A stretch of DNA of 64,000 nucleotides, taken from the NCBI RefSeq assembly GCF_034263275.1, contig NZ_CP139559.1, forward strand, positions 5,270,001 to 5,334,000, in the 5' to 3' direction. Within the stretch, counting starts at the first letter, position 1. Each line of letters starts with the position of its first letter. Of the stretch, positions 39,398 to 48,222 are shown piece after piece. The notes under the pieces were generated by a model. It was not told the origin of the DNA and ran no database searches. It saw nothing but the letters and a program-made list of their open reading frames with translations. The translations under genes were made by a program, and so were the position numbers. Source of the DNA: Mucilaginibacter sp. cycad4 (GTDB taxonomy: Bacteria; Bacteroidota; Bacteroidia; Sphingobacteriales; Sphingobacteriaceae).

Positions 39398-40300
39398 ATG
39401 AAACTTACGCTCGGATTTTCGCCCTGCCCTAACGATACTTTTATTTTTGATGCCCTCATTCACCATAAAATTGACACCGAAGGCCTGGAGTTTGAAGTAT
39501 TTTACGATGATGTGGAAACGCTTAACCAAAAAGCTTTTCGTGGTGAACTGGATATTACCAAACTAAGCTACCACGCCTTTGCCTATGTAACCGATAAATA
39601 TGTGCTGCTCGACTCGGGCAGCGCGCTGGGTTTTGGCGTAGGGCCTATGCTTATTTTCAACCCGCCAATAACGCGTTTTGTGAATGATGAGGATAAAGAA
39701 ATATTCAAGGGAGAATCGGGCACAAGTGAAAAGGTTGATTTAGTGCCTATTGTTTCTAAATCCAAAATTGGGATTCCTGGAAAATATACGACCGCCAATT
39801 TCTTACTAAGCCTCGCATTTCCGGAAGCAAATAACAAAACAGAAATTGTTTTTTCTGAAATAGAAAACTCTGTACTAAACGGAACCATTGATTTTGGATT
39901 GATTATCCACGAAAACAGATTTACTTATCAGGACAGGGGACTGGCCAAATTAATCGACCTTGGTGACTACTGGGAAAAACGTACCGGCTGCGCCATTCCG
40001 CTGGGTGGTATTGTAGCTAACCGCAATTTACCATTGGATATTCAGCATAAAATAAACCGGGTGCTGCGCAAGTCGGTTGAGTTTGCTTTTGCCAATCCAA
40101 AATCGGGCTTAGCGTTTATTAAACAACATGCCCAGGAAATGAGTGAGGAAGTAATGTATAAACACATTGAGCTTTATGTAAACCAATACTCGGTTGAGTT
40201 GGGCGAAGAAGGCCGTAAAGCTATCAACCTGATGTTTGATACCGCTTTGGAGAAAGGGATTATACCGGAGATAAAGGATGGGATATTTTTGACTGATTAA
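39398..40300 (+). CDS. mqnD: 1,4-dihydroxy-6-naphthoate synthase
   Basis: A 300-residue protein with the family signature LGFSPCPNDTFIFDAL at the N-terminus, KLSYHAF and the periplasmic-binding-protein-like fold of MqnA/MqnD. It converts cyclic de-hypoxanthine futalosine to the naphthoate intermediate of menaquinone. Codon 100-140 region is slightly more A/T-rich than the rest, but the frame is continuous. Co-transcribed with mqnB. Confidence 0.95.
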   Translation: MKLTLGFSPCPNDTFIFDALIHHKIDTEGLEFEVFYDDVETLNQKAFRGELDITKLSYHAFAYVTDKYVLLDSGSALGFGVGPMLIFNPPITRFVNDEDKEIFKGESGTSEKVDLVPIVSKSKIGIPGKYTTANFLLSLAFPEANNKTEIVFSEIENSVLNGTIDFGLIIHENRFTYQDRGLAKLIDLGDYWEKRTGCAIPLGGIVANRNLPLDIQHKINRVLRKSVEFAFANPKSGLAFIKQHAQEMSEEVMYKHIELYVNQYSVELGEEGRKAINLMFDTALEKGIIPEIKDGIFLTD

Positions 40301-40365
40301 TCACTGACGTTGAATATGATACTGATGTATGAGATGGCCGTGATAAATATTATGCTTGTTTTAGT

Positions 40366-40373
40366 TATATTTG
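40366..40373 (+). promoter_or_regulatory. -7 element of the toxin-antitoxin operon
   Basis: TATATTTG, an exact TAnnTTTG match, ends 20 bp before the preferred antitoxin ATG at 40394. A transcript starting some six bases later would still include the GGGAGG ribosome-binding site at 40381-40386. Confidence 0.6.
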
Positions 40374-40393
40374 TATAGATGGGAGGATTGAAA

Positions 40394-40627
40394 ATGAAGA
40401 CAACAAAAATTAAAATAGAGGAACTCAAAACTCCATATATGCCACCAATTCCTAAATCATATTCAGTAGAAGAGATTTTGGCCGCTGGCGGTGCCACAGC
40501 CTTTGCGAACAAGATGGGTAAAAATCCGGAGAATATCGAAAAGGTCCTTGAGGCTTTGCCCGATGATGGCTTTTTAACCGATGAAGATGTCAAAGCCGCA
40601 CTTGAAATTTTGAGAGAGAAAAGATGA
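40394..40627 (+). CDS. Putative antitoxin of a PIN-domain toxin-antitoxin pair
   Basis: A 77-residue small protein starting MKTTKIKIEELKTPYM. GGGAGG at 40381-40386 is a good ribosome-binding site for the ATG at 40394, so the in-frame ATG at 40379 (which would precede the site) is rejected. The C-terminal EDVKAALEILREKR is helical. I do not recognise the family; it is called an antitoxin because its stop overlaps the start of a PIN-domain toxin gene. Confidence 0.7.
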   Translation: MKTTKIKIEELKTPYMPPIPKSYSVEEILAAGGATAFANKMGKNPENIEKVLEALPDDGFLTDEDVKAALEILREKR

Positions 40628-41073
40628 ATTTATTGCTTGATACCAACATTTTCATTTTTATATCAAGATATCCCAAACTGAAACTTTTAAGTACGGTCAT
40701 CAACCCAGATAACCGAAAATTATATGTTTCTGTTGTTACTATTGCCGAATTACGGTCTATTGCACTTCAAAACAATTGGGCAAAAGAAAAATGGGACTTT
40801 ATTCAACCAATAATAGATGAATGCTATCAAGTAGAGGCAACACAAACGCTTGTTAATTCTTACTCACAAATCGATGCCTACTCCCAACGCCGCAACCCGT
40901 CCTTTCAAGAATATGGCTTTGCTACCCCGCGCAATATGGGTAAAAATGATCTATGGATAGCATCGACAGCTGCTCTTCTTGGATTAACACTCGTAACCAC
41001 TGATAAAGATTTCGATCACCTTCACCTGGTTTTCATGGAAGTAAAACGCATTACGCCGGAAACTCTTGTATAA
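40624..41073 (+). CDS. PIN-domain toxin (VapC-like ribonuclease)
   Basis: A 149-residue PIN nuclease. The acidic active-site residues are in LLLDTNIF (D7), TIAELRS (E42), and GKNDLWIASTA and TTDKDFDHL near the C-terminus. VapC toxins cut tRNA or rRNA when freed from antitoxin. The gene overlaps its partner by 4 bp (ATGA), a common toxin-antitoxin arrangement. Confidence 0.88.
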   Translation: MNLLLDTNIFIFISRYPKLKLLSTVINPDNRKLYVSVVTIAELRSIALQNNWAKEKWDFIQPIIDECYQVEATQTLVNSYSQIDAYSQRRNPSFQEYGFATPRNMGKNDLWIASTAALLGLTLVTTDKDFDHLHLVFMEVKRITPETLV

Positions 41074-41087
41074 ATCTTGTATAAAAT

Positions 41088-41119
41088 AAAAAGGACACAC
41101 TTCAAAAATACGTCCTTTT
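41088..41119. terminator. Bidirectional terminator between the toxin gene and hflX
   Basis: AAAAAGGAC and GTCCTTTT form a stem, flanked by A-rich and T-rich sequence, between converging genes. Confidence 0.7.
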
Positions 41120-41143
41120 CTTATTTTATCTCCCGATCAACTA

Positions 41144-42325
41144 TCAATACAACAACTGATCATACGGGTACCTCTCGGTATGTATGGCTTTCACCTCGTC
41201 ATATAACAAAGCTCTAAACTCATCCACATTTTCTTTTTTCGTTGCTGAGATAAATATGGCAGGTGCGTTGTTCTTAGCCATCCAGCTTTGTTTAAAGTCT
41301 TCCAGTGTTAGTGGTTCTTCTTGCGACACTTGGTGATCTTCGGGTTTAAAGGCATCTATTTTGTTAAATACAGTAATAATGCGTTTATCAATAGCGCCGA
41401 TATCTTTCAGGGTTTCGTTAACCGTACGGATCTGATCTTCAAAATTAGGGTGCGAAATATCAACCACATGGATCAGGATATCTGCCTCACGGGTTTCATC
41501 AAGGGTTGATTTAAAACACTCAACCAAATGGTGCGGCAGCTTACGGATAAAACCTACCGTATCCGACATCAGGAAAGGTAGGTTCTCGATCACAACTTTC
41601 CTTACGGTGGTATCTAAAGTAGCGAACAGCTTATTCTCGGCAAATACTTCCGATTTGGCAATCATGTTCATGATCGTAGACTTACCCACGTTGGTATACC
41701 CAACCAAGGCAGTACGCACCAGTTGATGACGGTTTTTGCGCTGGGTTTCGTTCTGCTTATCTATCTGCCTCAGCTTTTCCTTTAGCAGCGAGATCTTATT
41801 CAGGATCAAACGGCGGTCGGTCTCAATTTGCGACTCACCCGGGCCACGCATACCGATACCACCTTTCTGACGCTCTAAGTGGGTCCAGAGGCGGGTAAGG
41901 CGGGGCAACAGGTATTGCAATTGCGCCAGTTCAACCTGGGTTTTGGCCTGGGCTGTTTGTGCGCGGCTTGCAAAAATATCCAGGATCAGGTTGTTACGGT
42001 CAAGGATCTTTACCTGTAGTTCGTTCTCAATATTACGCAGTTGCGACGGCGAAAGGCCATCATCAAAAATAACTATATCAATTTCTTCTTCTTTAACGTA
42101 TGCTTTAATGTCTTCCAGTTTACCGGAGCCAACAAAGGTTGCCCTGTCCGGGCGCTGCAGCTTTTGAGTGAAGTGAGTTACCGTCAACGCTCCCGCGGTG
42201 CTGGCCAGAAACTCCAGCTCTTCCAGGTGCTCTTTTTCAATCTCGTCGGTTTCGTTGGGGGTTATTACACCAACAAGTACAGCTTTTTCCTGCTTCACAG
42301 CAGTATCATAAAATTTTTGCTTCAT
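41144..42325 (-). CDS. hflX: GTPase HflX
   Basis: A 393-residue ribosome-associated GTPase. The N-terminal HflX domain has RPDRATFVGSGKLEDI, the linker GGIGMRGPGESQIETDRR is diagnostic, and G1 is GYTNVGKST, with DTVGFIRKLP and NKIDAF further on. HflX splits stalled ribosomes, notably under heat stress. ATG start; it converges with the toxin-antitoxin operon. Confidence 0.96.
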   Translation of the reverse strand: MKQKFYDTAVKQEKAVLVGVITPNETDEIEKEHLEELEFLASTAGALTVTHFTQKLQRPDRATFVGSGKLEDIKAYVKEEEIDIVIFDDGLSPSQLRNIENELQVKILDRNNLILDIFASRAQTAQAKTQVELAQLQYLLPRLTRLWTHLERQKGGIGMRGPGESQIETDRRLILNKISLLKEKLRQIDKQNETQRKNRHQLVRTALVGYTNVGKSTIMNMIAKSEVFAENKLFATLDTTVRKVVIENLPFLMSDTVGFIRKLPHHLVECFKSTLDETREADILIHVVDISHPNFEDQIRTVNETLKDIGAIDKRIITVFNKIDAFKPEDHQVSQEEPLTLEDFKQSWMAKNNAPAIFISATKKENVDEFRALLYDEVKAIHTERYPYDQLLY

Positions 42326-42495
42326 TAATTACAATATATCAATCCAAATGCCAATTGAATAAATGTACGTAAACGGGGCTGTGAAATAAAATTTTAATGT
42401 CAAAATAACATGGTGAAGGTCAATTAGTGACATGGATTACATTTTAGCAAAAAAAATGGCTAAAAAAATTTGCTTTTATATATTATGTTAATTGT

Positions 42496-42686
42496 TATTT
42501 TTGATTTGATTAAACCTCATCACGATGAACAGGCCTTTAATGCTGTGTAGATCAGCCCTATTTACGTTACCGGCTCAAGTACCAAAAGCCAAAACGCATC
42601 CCCCGATTTTTCGATTTTATAAACTGAACTTATCAGTCACGGAAAGATTACTGTCCATTTTGAGCCGGATGGATCTCCTGAATTAA
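42496..42686 (+). CDS. Possible short ORF behind a -7 element in a 467-bp gap
   Basis: TATTTTTG at 42496-42503 matches the -7 consensus. An open frame of 53 codons runs from the ATG at 42525 to 42686 (MNRPLMLCRSALFTLPAQVP at its start). It has no recognisable domain and no clear ribosome-binding site. The rest of 42326-42792 shows nothing I can name. Low support. Confidence 0.2.
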
Positions 42687-42792
42687 GCTCATATAAACAA
42701 CTGCCTGCACATACAAGCATTAATTCTTAATATCCAATTAGTTTAAGCTCAAACCAATTATACTATAATTTAAACCCTTACAATTAATTTAA

Positions 42793-44718
42793 ATGAATAA
42801 GTTACTAACCCTTATTGCTTTAGGAGCCCTTGCAACTGCTGCAAAAGCACAAGCTCCTGCTATCCCAACCGCCCAGGCTTTTGGCAAGGTTGACAAAGCC
42901 GACCTTGAAATGAAAGCCTGCGATTTTGAAAAAGACGCCAATGCTGAAATTCTTTTTGATAAAGGCGAGGTGTATTTCGATACACAATACAACATCATAT
43001 TTGAAAGGCACAGGCGTATTAAAATATTTAACGACAATGGGAAAGATGAAGCCAATATTCGATTATCTTATATCAGTGCCAGCCATTCCGAATTTATAAC
43101 AGGCTTACAGGCCGAAACCATTAACCTTGAAAATGGAGTTGCCACGCCCATCAAAGTCGATAAAAAACAGATCTTTACACAAACTGTAGATAAAAACCGC
43201 TCGGCAATCGTTTTTTCGTTCCCTAACGTAAAACCAGGCAGTATTATTGAGTATAAATACAGGCATACCATTAACAACATTGTTGATTTTCCTGACTGGT
43301 ATTTTCAGGACGAATTGCCGACGCGCTACAGCGAACTTAATACCAATATTCCCGATATTCTTACTTACAAAAACCTGGTAAACCTTCACTATCCGCTGGT
43401 AGTTGATAAAACTTCGGGCAGCAATACACATACCCAGGCAATGGCTAACATTCCTTCGGTAAAGGAGGAGCCATACATGGATGCTATTAATGATAATTCA
43501 GAACGGATCCTTTTCCAACTGTTAAGTGTTCGCGGAACTTTTATGCATAGTTTCTCAGACACATGGACAAAAGTTGGCGAAAACGTTGTTAAATGGGAAG
43601 ATTTTGGCGAGCAGTTTAACCGTAAACTCGCAGGCGAGGAAACTATTATTGCCAAAGCAAAAACTTTCAAAACCGACGACGAAAAAATAGCTTACATTTT
43701 CAACCAGGTTAAAAACACCATGAAATGGGATGAGTCATATGATAAAACAACCAACGATGGTACTGTTAAGGCATGGGAAAAGAAAACCGGTAACTCGACA
43801 GAAGTAAATCTTATCCTTTATCATTTACTTCAAAAAGCAGGCTTAAAGGTATATCCAATGATGGTTAGTACCCGTAAGCATGGCCGCATAAACCCGGCTT
43901 ACCCAAACTCTTACCAGTTTAACAACACGGTGGCCTATATACCTGTCGACAGTGCAAAACACTATGTGCTTGATGCAACAAGTAAATACAACCTTTACAA
44001 CCAGATTCCTTACACCTATCTTAATTCATTCGGCTTTTTAATAAACAAAGCTGATAACGTTTACGACATGACGTTTTTACAAAACACCGATCCGGTAAGG
44101 CAGGTAGTTTTGATTAACGCCGAAATTAAGCCTGATGGCAAGATGGCCGGCAGCGCCGATATCAGCAGCTTCGCCTATAACAGGATCAATGTTGTAAGAG
44201 ATTATAAAACCGACGGTGAGAAAAAATACATTGAAAACCTGTGCAGTAATAATAACAGTCTTAAAATATCATCGCTAAAAATTGAAGATATAGATATCGA
44301 TACCCTTCCCTTACGCCAGAATATCAATTTCAATCTCGACCTTACGGGCTCAGATGATAATTACATCTATTTTAATTCAAACCTGTTTACCGATCTTAAA
44401 AAGAACCCGTTTTTAAATGAAAACCGTACTACTGATATCAACTTTGGCTATCGCGACAATTATGCAATAACAGGCATTTTTAAACTGCCTGCGGGTTATA
44501 AAGTTGATGCCCTACCTAAAAGTGTAAGTATGGCCACTCCTGATAATTCAATTGTTTTTAAACGCATGGTGGCCGAGCAAGATGGCCAGATCATGGTACG
44601 TCTTAACATCGACCACAAAAAAACAATATACTTTAAAGAAGAGTATGCTGATTTTCATGAATTCTGTAAAAAAATGTACGAAATGATCAATGAGCAGATA
44701 GTACTTAAAAAGTCATAG
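42793..44718 (+). CDS. Secreted DUF3857 / transglutaminase-like protein, catalytic residues lost
   Basis: A 641-residue exported protein (signal peptide 1-20, cut after AKAQ). Residues about 55-200 are the DUF3857 beta domain (IIFERHRRIKIFNDNGKDEA), about 275-400 the transglutaminase-like core, and the C-terminal third the usual beta region. In the core, the GDC motif that holds the nucleophile is GNS here (TGNSTEVNL), and the FNH histidine is N (QFNNTVAY); only the aspartate (VLDATS) is kept. It should not be a working transglutaminase or protease. The next gene starts at its last base. Confidence 0.85.
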   Translation: MNKLLTLIALGALATAAKAQAPAIPTAQAFGKVDKADLEMKACDFEKDANAEILFDKGEVYFDTQYNIIFERHRRIKIFNDNGKDEANIRLSYISASHSEFITGLQAETINLENGVATPIKVDKKQIFTQTVDKNRSAIVFSFPNVKPGSIIEYKYRHTINNIVDFPDWYFQDELPTRYSELNTNIPDILTYKNLVNLHYPLVVDKTSGSNTHTQAMANIPSVKEEPYMDAINDNSERILFQLLSVRGTFMHSFSDTWTKVGENVVKWEDFGEQFNRKLAGEETIIAKAKTFKTDDEKIAYIFNQVKNTMKWDESYDKTTNDGTVKAWEKKTGNSTEVNLILYHLLQKAGLKVYPMMVSTRKHGRINPAYPNSYQFNNTVAYIPVDSAKHYVLDATSKYNLYNQIPYTYLNSFGFLINKADNVYDMTFLQNTDPVRQVVLINAEIKPDGKMAGSADISSFAYNRINVVRDYKTDGEKKYIENLCSNNNSLKISSLKIEDIDIDTLPLRQNINFNLDLTGSDDNYIYFNSNLFTDLKKNPFLNENRTTDINFGYRDNYAITGIFKLPAGYKVDALPKSVSMATPDNSIVFKRMVAEQDGQIMVRLNIDHKKTIYFKEEYADFHEFCKKMYEMINEQIVLKKS

Positions 44719-44726
44719 TGAATAAT

Positions 44727-46664
44727 ATGATCAGTAAATATTTTAACAGGCTGCTGCTTATTGCGGCAGCCCTGTTTGTTTTAGCAATCAAAAGCTACGG
44801 CCAGGATAAAAATATCCCCAAAGAGCTTTATATAGCCTCAACCATCCCCGATTCATTGAAAGAGGATGCAAACTCCGTAGTACGCTACAGTATGGAGGAT
44901 GATAATTTTATAGGCCCGGGCAAAGCGGAAGAGCACTTCCATACTATTGTTACCATTTTAAATGAAAAAGGGAACGACGAAGCCGAAATGGCTTTACAGT
45001 ATAATAGAAAGTATAGCCTGGTAAATTCATTTGAAATGCGGGTATATGGTGCAGATGGTACCCTCATAAAAAAATATCATAAAAGCGATATGTATGACAG
45101 GCTGGCTGTGAGCAATGAAACTATGGCAACCGACGATAGGTCACTCTCCATAAGTCATACCATTGCCTCCTATCCAACAACTGTTGAGTTTATTTATGAT
45201 TTGGATGTCAGAAGCCTGATGGACCTTGGCGGCTGGGCTTACCAGGATTACGAACAATCTGTCCAAAATGCCTACTATCATATTTCCATTAGCAGCGATG
45301 CTGGCTTCAGGTACTTAAATAAGAATACTAATATTAAACCACAAAAAACAACCGCCGATAAAACCGACAGCTATTCGTGGAAGGTTGCCAACCTAAAGGC
45401 TTTCAAACACGAAGCCGGGTCAAAGGGATGGCGGGTATTGCCGAGGATATATTTTGCAGCCAGCGATTTTGAATTTTATGGTGTGCCCGGCAATATAAGT
45501 ACCTGGCAAAACTACGGCAAGTGGCAGCAAAAGTTAAATGCGGACGTATGTACACTTAGCCCGGAACGGGTTGAAGAAATAAAGAAAATGACCGCCGATA
45601 TAAAAACCGACAAAGAAAAAGTAAAGTTTTTATATGAATACATGCAACAAAATGTACGTTATGTGAGCATACAATTGGGCATTGGTGGCTGGAAACCCTT
45701 TCCTGCAACTTTTGTTGATCAGAAAAAATACGGCGACTGCAAAGCTTTATCCAATTACATGTCGGCATTGCTCAAGGCAGTGAATATTCCTTCATGCTAT
45801 GCAATAGTAAATGCCGGGGCAAACATGCAACCCGCAGATCCTTCATTTCCTTATGACCCTTTCAATCACATTATATTATGTGTACCACTTAAGAGCGATA
45901 CAACCTGGCTTGAGTGCACAAGTCAGACACAGGCTTTTGGAAAGTTAGGATCATTTACCGAAAACAGGTATGCATTATTAGTTACCGAAGATGGCGGAAA
46001 ACTCGTAAAAACGCCCGGGAGCACAGATACTGACAACCAGTTTAACAGCGAAGTGCATATAACCCTTGATGCTGATGGTGGTGCTAAGGCAAACGTCAGG
46101 ATCCTCAGTACCGGCGATTACAGAGACGATTATCTTGGTTTAATGTATTTAAAAACAGATGAGCAAAAGTCGAGGGTGATAACTATGTTAAATATGAAAC
46201 AGCCTTCTGTTTTCACCTTTAAACCATCAACAGATAAAGATGGCGTAAAGGAGGTTGACATTGATTTGGAGTATGATAAATTTTGTGATATATCGGCAGG
46301 CGGCAAACAGTTTTATAAGCCCAGGGTATTCGATTTATGGCAATCAACATTTCCGGCAGAGGAAAAACGAAAAAGCGATTATTATTTTGAGATCCCTATG
46401 TTAAAAACATGCGTTACCACTATTGACCTGCCTGCCGGTTTTGAAATTGATGCCCTGCCTGCCGATCAGAACCTCAAGTTTACTTATGGCACATATGATG
46501 TTAAATATGTTTATGACGCTGCTAAAAACCAGGTGGTAAGCACCACCAAATTCAATTTAAAAAACCATGTGATCCCGGCTGCCAAATACACCGAGATGCA
46601 GGTTTATATGGACGCCATTGCCAAAGCCCAAAATAAAAAGCTGGTGATCCGCCGTAAAGCATAA
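44727..46664 (+). CDS. Secreted DUF3857 / transglutaminase-like protein, catalytic residues kept
   Basis: A 645-residue paralogue of the previous protein, with a signal peptide ending near KSYGQD. It has the same DUF3857 - transglutaminase-core layout, but here KYGDCKALSNYM carries the cysteine, FNHIILC the histidine, and WLECTS an acidic residue at the third position. ATG at 44727 is preferred; a GTG at 44718 overlaps the previous stop codon by one base. The tight coupling suggests the two proteins act together in the cell envelope. Confidence 0.85.
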   Translation: MISKYFNRLLLIAAALFVLAIKSYGQDKNIPKELYIASTIPDSLKEDANSVVRYSMEDDNFIGPGKAEEHFHTIVTILNEKGNDEAEMALQYNRKYSLVNSFEMRVYGADGTLIKKYHKSDMYDRLAVSNETMATDDRSLSISHTIASYPTTVEFIYDLDVRSLMDLGGWAYQDYEQSVQNAYYHISISSDAGFRYLNKNTNIKPQKTTADKTDSYSWKVANLKAFKHEAGSKGWRVLPRIYFAASDFEFYGVPGNISTWQNYGKWQQKLNADVCTLSPERVEEIKKMTADIKTDKEKVKFLYEYMQQNVRYVSIQLGIGGWKPFPATFVDQKKYGDCKALSNYMSALLKAVNIPSCYAIVNAGANMQPADPSFPYDPFNHIILCVPLKSDTTWLECTSQTQAFGKLGSFTENRYALLVTEDGGKLVKTPGSTDTDNQFNSEVHITLDADGGAKANVRILSTGDYRDDYLGLMYLKTDEQKSRVITMLNMKQPSVFTFKPSTDKDGVKEVDIDLEYDKFCDISAGGKQFYKPRVFDLWQSTFPAEEKRKSDYYFEIPMLKTCVTTIDLPAGFEIDALPADQNLKFTYGTYDVKYVYDAAKNQVVSTTKFNLKNHVIPAAKYTEMQVYMDAIAKAQNKKLVIRRKA

Positions 46665-46675
46665 ATTTGCGCCTG

Positions 46676-47314
46676 ATGATATTCAGGCTCGACGAAGATT
46701 TAATATTTCCAAAGCCCGATCTGGCCGAACCAGACGGGCTTTTGGCTGTTGGCGGCGACCTGAGCACCGAGCGCTTGCTGCTGGCCTATCAAAACGGCAT
46801 TTTCCCCTGGTATAGTGATGATACGCCGATCCTGTGGTATTCGCCGCACGAGCGGTTTGTTTTATTTCCTGATGAGTTAAAAGTTTCCAAATCCATGCGG
46901 CAGGTGTTACGATCAGGCAAATTGAGCGTAACTGTCGATACCTGTTTTAACGATGTAATAACAGCCTGTTCAACCGCTCCGCGCGAGGGGCAGGACGGTA
47001 CCTGGATTGTGCCCGATATGATTGCCGCTTACAATCGCCTGCATTGGGAAGGCTATGCCCACTCTGTTGAGGTATGGCAGGATGACGAACTGGTTGGCGG
47101 CCTTTACGGCGTACATGTCGGCGGTGTTTTTTGTGGCGAAAGTATGTTTAGCAGGGTTAGCAACGCTTCAAAAACTGCGCTCATTTATCTGTGCAATACC
47201 GGGCTTTACAAGCTTATCGATTGCCAGGTACATACCGGTCATCTCGAATCGATGGGTGCACGGATGATAAGCCGGGAGCAATATATGGATGTATTGCTAA
47301 ATAATTTAGTTTAA
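46676..47314 (+). CDS. aat: Leucyl/phenylalanyl-tRNA-protein transferase
   Basis: A 212-residue transferase that adds Leu or Phe to N-terminal basic residues, marking proteins for Clp-dependent degradation. FPKPDLAEPDGLLAVGGDL, NGIFPWY, WYSPHERFV, AHSVEVW and GVFCGESMFSR are family hallmarks. I chose the ATG at 46676; a TTG three codons upstream is possible. It follows the DUF3857 gene by 11 bp and precedes ruvC by 19 bp, so all may be on one transcript. Confidence 0.95.
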   Translation: MIFRLDEDLIFPKPDLAEPDGLLAVGGDLSTERLLLAYQNGIFPWYSDDTPILWYSPHERFVLFPDELKVSKSMRQVLRSGKLSVTVDTCFNDVITACSTAPREGQDGTWIVPDMIAAYNRLHWEGYAHSVEVWQDDELVGGLYGVHVGGVFCGESMFSRVSNASKTALIYLCNTGLYKLIDCQVHTGHLESMGARMISREQYMDVLLNNLV

Positions 47315-47333
47315 TTAGTTACCTTTAGGCCAT

Positions 47334-47924
47334 ATGCAACAGGCAGTAAATTTAAAGGAAAGGATCATTTTAGGCATCGACCCAGGCACAGCCGTTATGG
47401 GTTACGGACTGCTTAAGGAAACCGGTCCTAAAATAGAGCTGCTTGCTATGGGCGTGGTCAAAATGCCCACTACTGACGATCATATGCTTAAGCTGCAGCG
47501 CATCTTCGAAAAAACCGTTGCCCTCATTGATAACTATAATCCCGATTGCCTGGCTATTGAAGCTCCCTTTTACGGCAAAAACATACAGGTGATGCTTAAG
47601 CTCGGCCGCGCACAGGGAATGGCCATAGCCGCCGCATTATCGCGCAATGTAGAGATCACCGAATATGCTCCCCGTAAAATTAAACAGTCCATAACCGGCA
47701 ACGGCAATGCTACTAAAGAGCAGGTGGCCGCCATGCTGCAAAGTCTGCTTAAATTCAAAGAAACTCCCGATTTTCTGGATGCTACCGATGGTTTGGCGGT
47801 GGCTGTTTGCCATTCGTTTCAACGGATCCCTACAGGTTCGGGGGCGGGTAAGGCAGGTTCTAAAAAGTCATATTCGGGCTGGGATACTTTTGTAAAGGAT
47901 AATGCCAGGCGGATTGTGAAGTGA
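47334..47924 (+). CDS. ruvC: Crossover junction endodeoxyribonuclease RuvC
   Basis: A 196-residue Holliday junction resolvase. Catalytic acids are visible at D16 (GIDPGTAVMGYG), E76 (CLAIEAPFYG), and D149/D152 (DATDGLAVAVCH). A lysine/serine-rich tail follows, ending KDNARRIVK. The last 38 bp of the gene are repeated at 54184-54221, on the far side of an insertion-sequence cluster. Confidence 0.96.
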   Translation: MQQAVNLKERIILGIDPGTAVMGYGLLKETGPKIELLAMGVVKMPTTDDHMLKLQRIFEKTVALIDNYNPDCLAIEAPFYGKNIQVMLKLGRAQGMAIAAALSRNVEITEYAPRKIKQSITGNGNATKEQVAAMLQSLLKFKETPDFLDATDGLAVAVCHSFQRIPTGSGAGKAGSKKSYSGWDTFVKDNARRIVK

Positions 47925-47952
47925 GATAGCCTCATCGTTCAATAATAATTAA

Positions 47953-48160
47953 GTCATGGAACTTGTTTCAACACCTCACTTGCTAAGCCCCCACGCTAAG
48001 CAAATCGCCTACCCGTCTTGTGGGATGCTGAAACAAGTTACCCCATGCATAGTAAAAATAAGGTCATGCTGAACTTGTTTCAGCACCCCACTCGCTAAGC
48101 AGCCATGCTAAGCAAAGCGGCTACCTGTCCTGTGGGATGCCGAAATAAATTCGGCATGAC
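47953..48160. repeat. Two REP-like palindromic units (GTCATGCTGAACTTGTTTC family)
   Basis: Unit 1 (47953-48040) and unit 2 (48063-48160) each begin with GTCATG(CTG)AACTTGTTTCA and end with the inverted form (TGCTGAAACAAGTT; GCCGAAATAAATTCGGCATGAC), with CCAC/GTGG boundaries and a shared middle (CTAAGC repeats). A third unit is at 59388-59483. Between 48161 and 48222 there is no gene. Confidence 0.85.
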
Positions 48161-48222
48161 GATGGGGCATGTCATTTCTTCTTCAGAGACCCGGATTTTG
48201 AGGTCACCTGCTGCCGCAAGCG

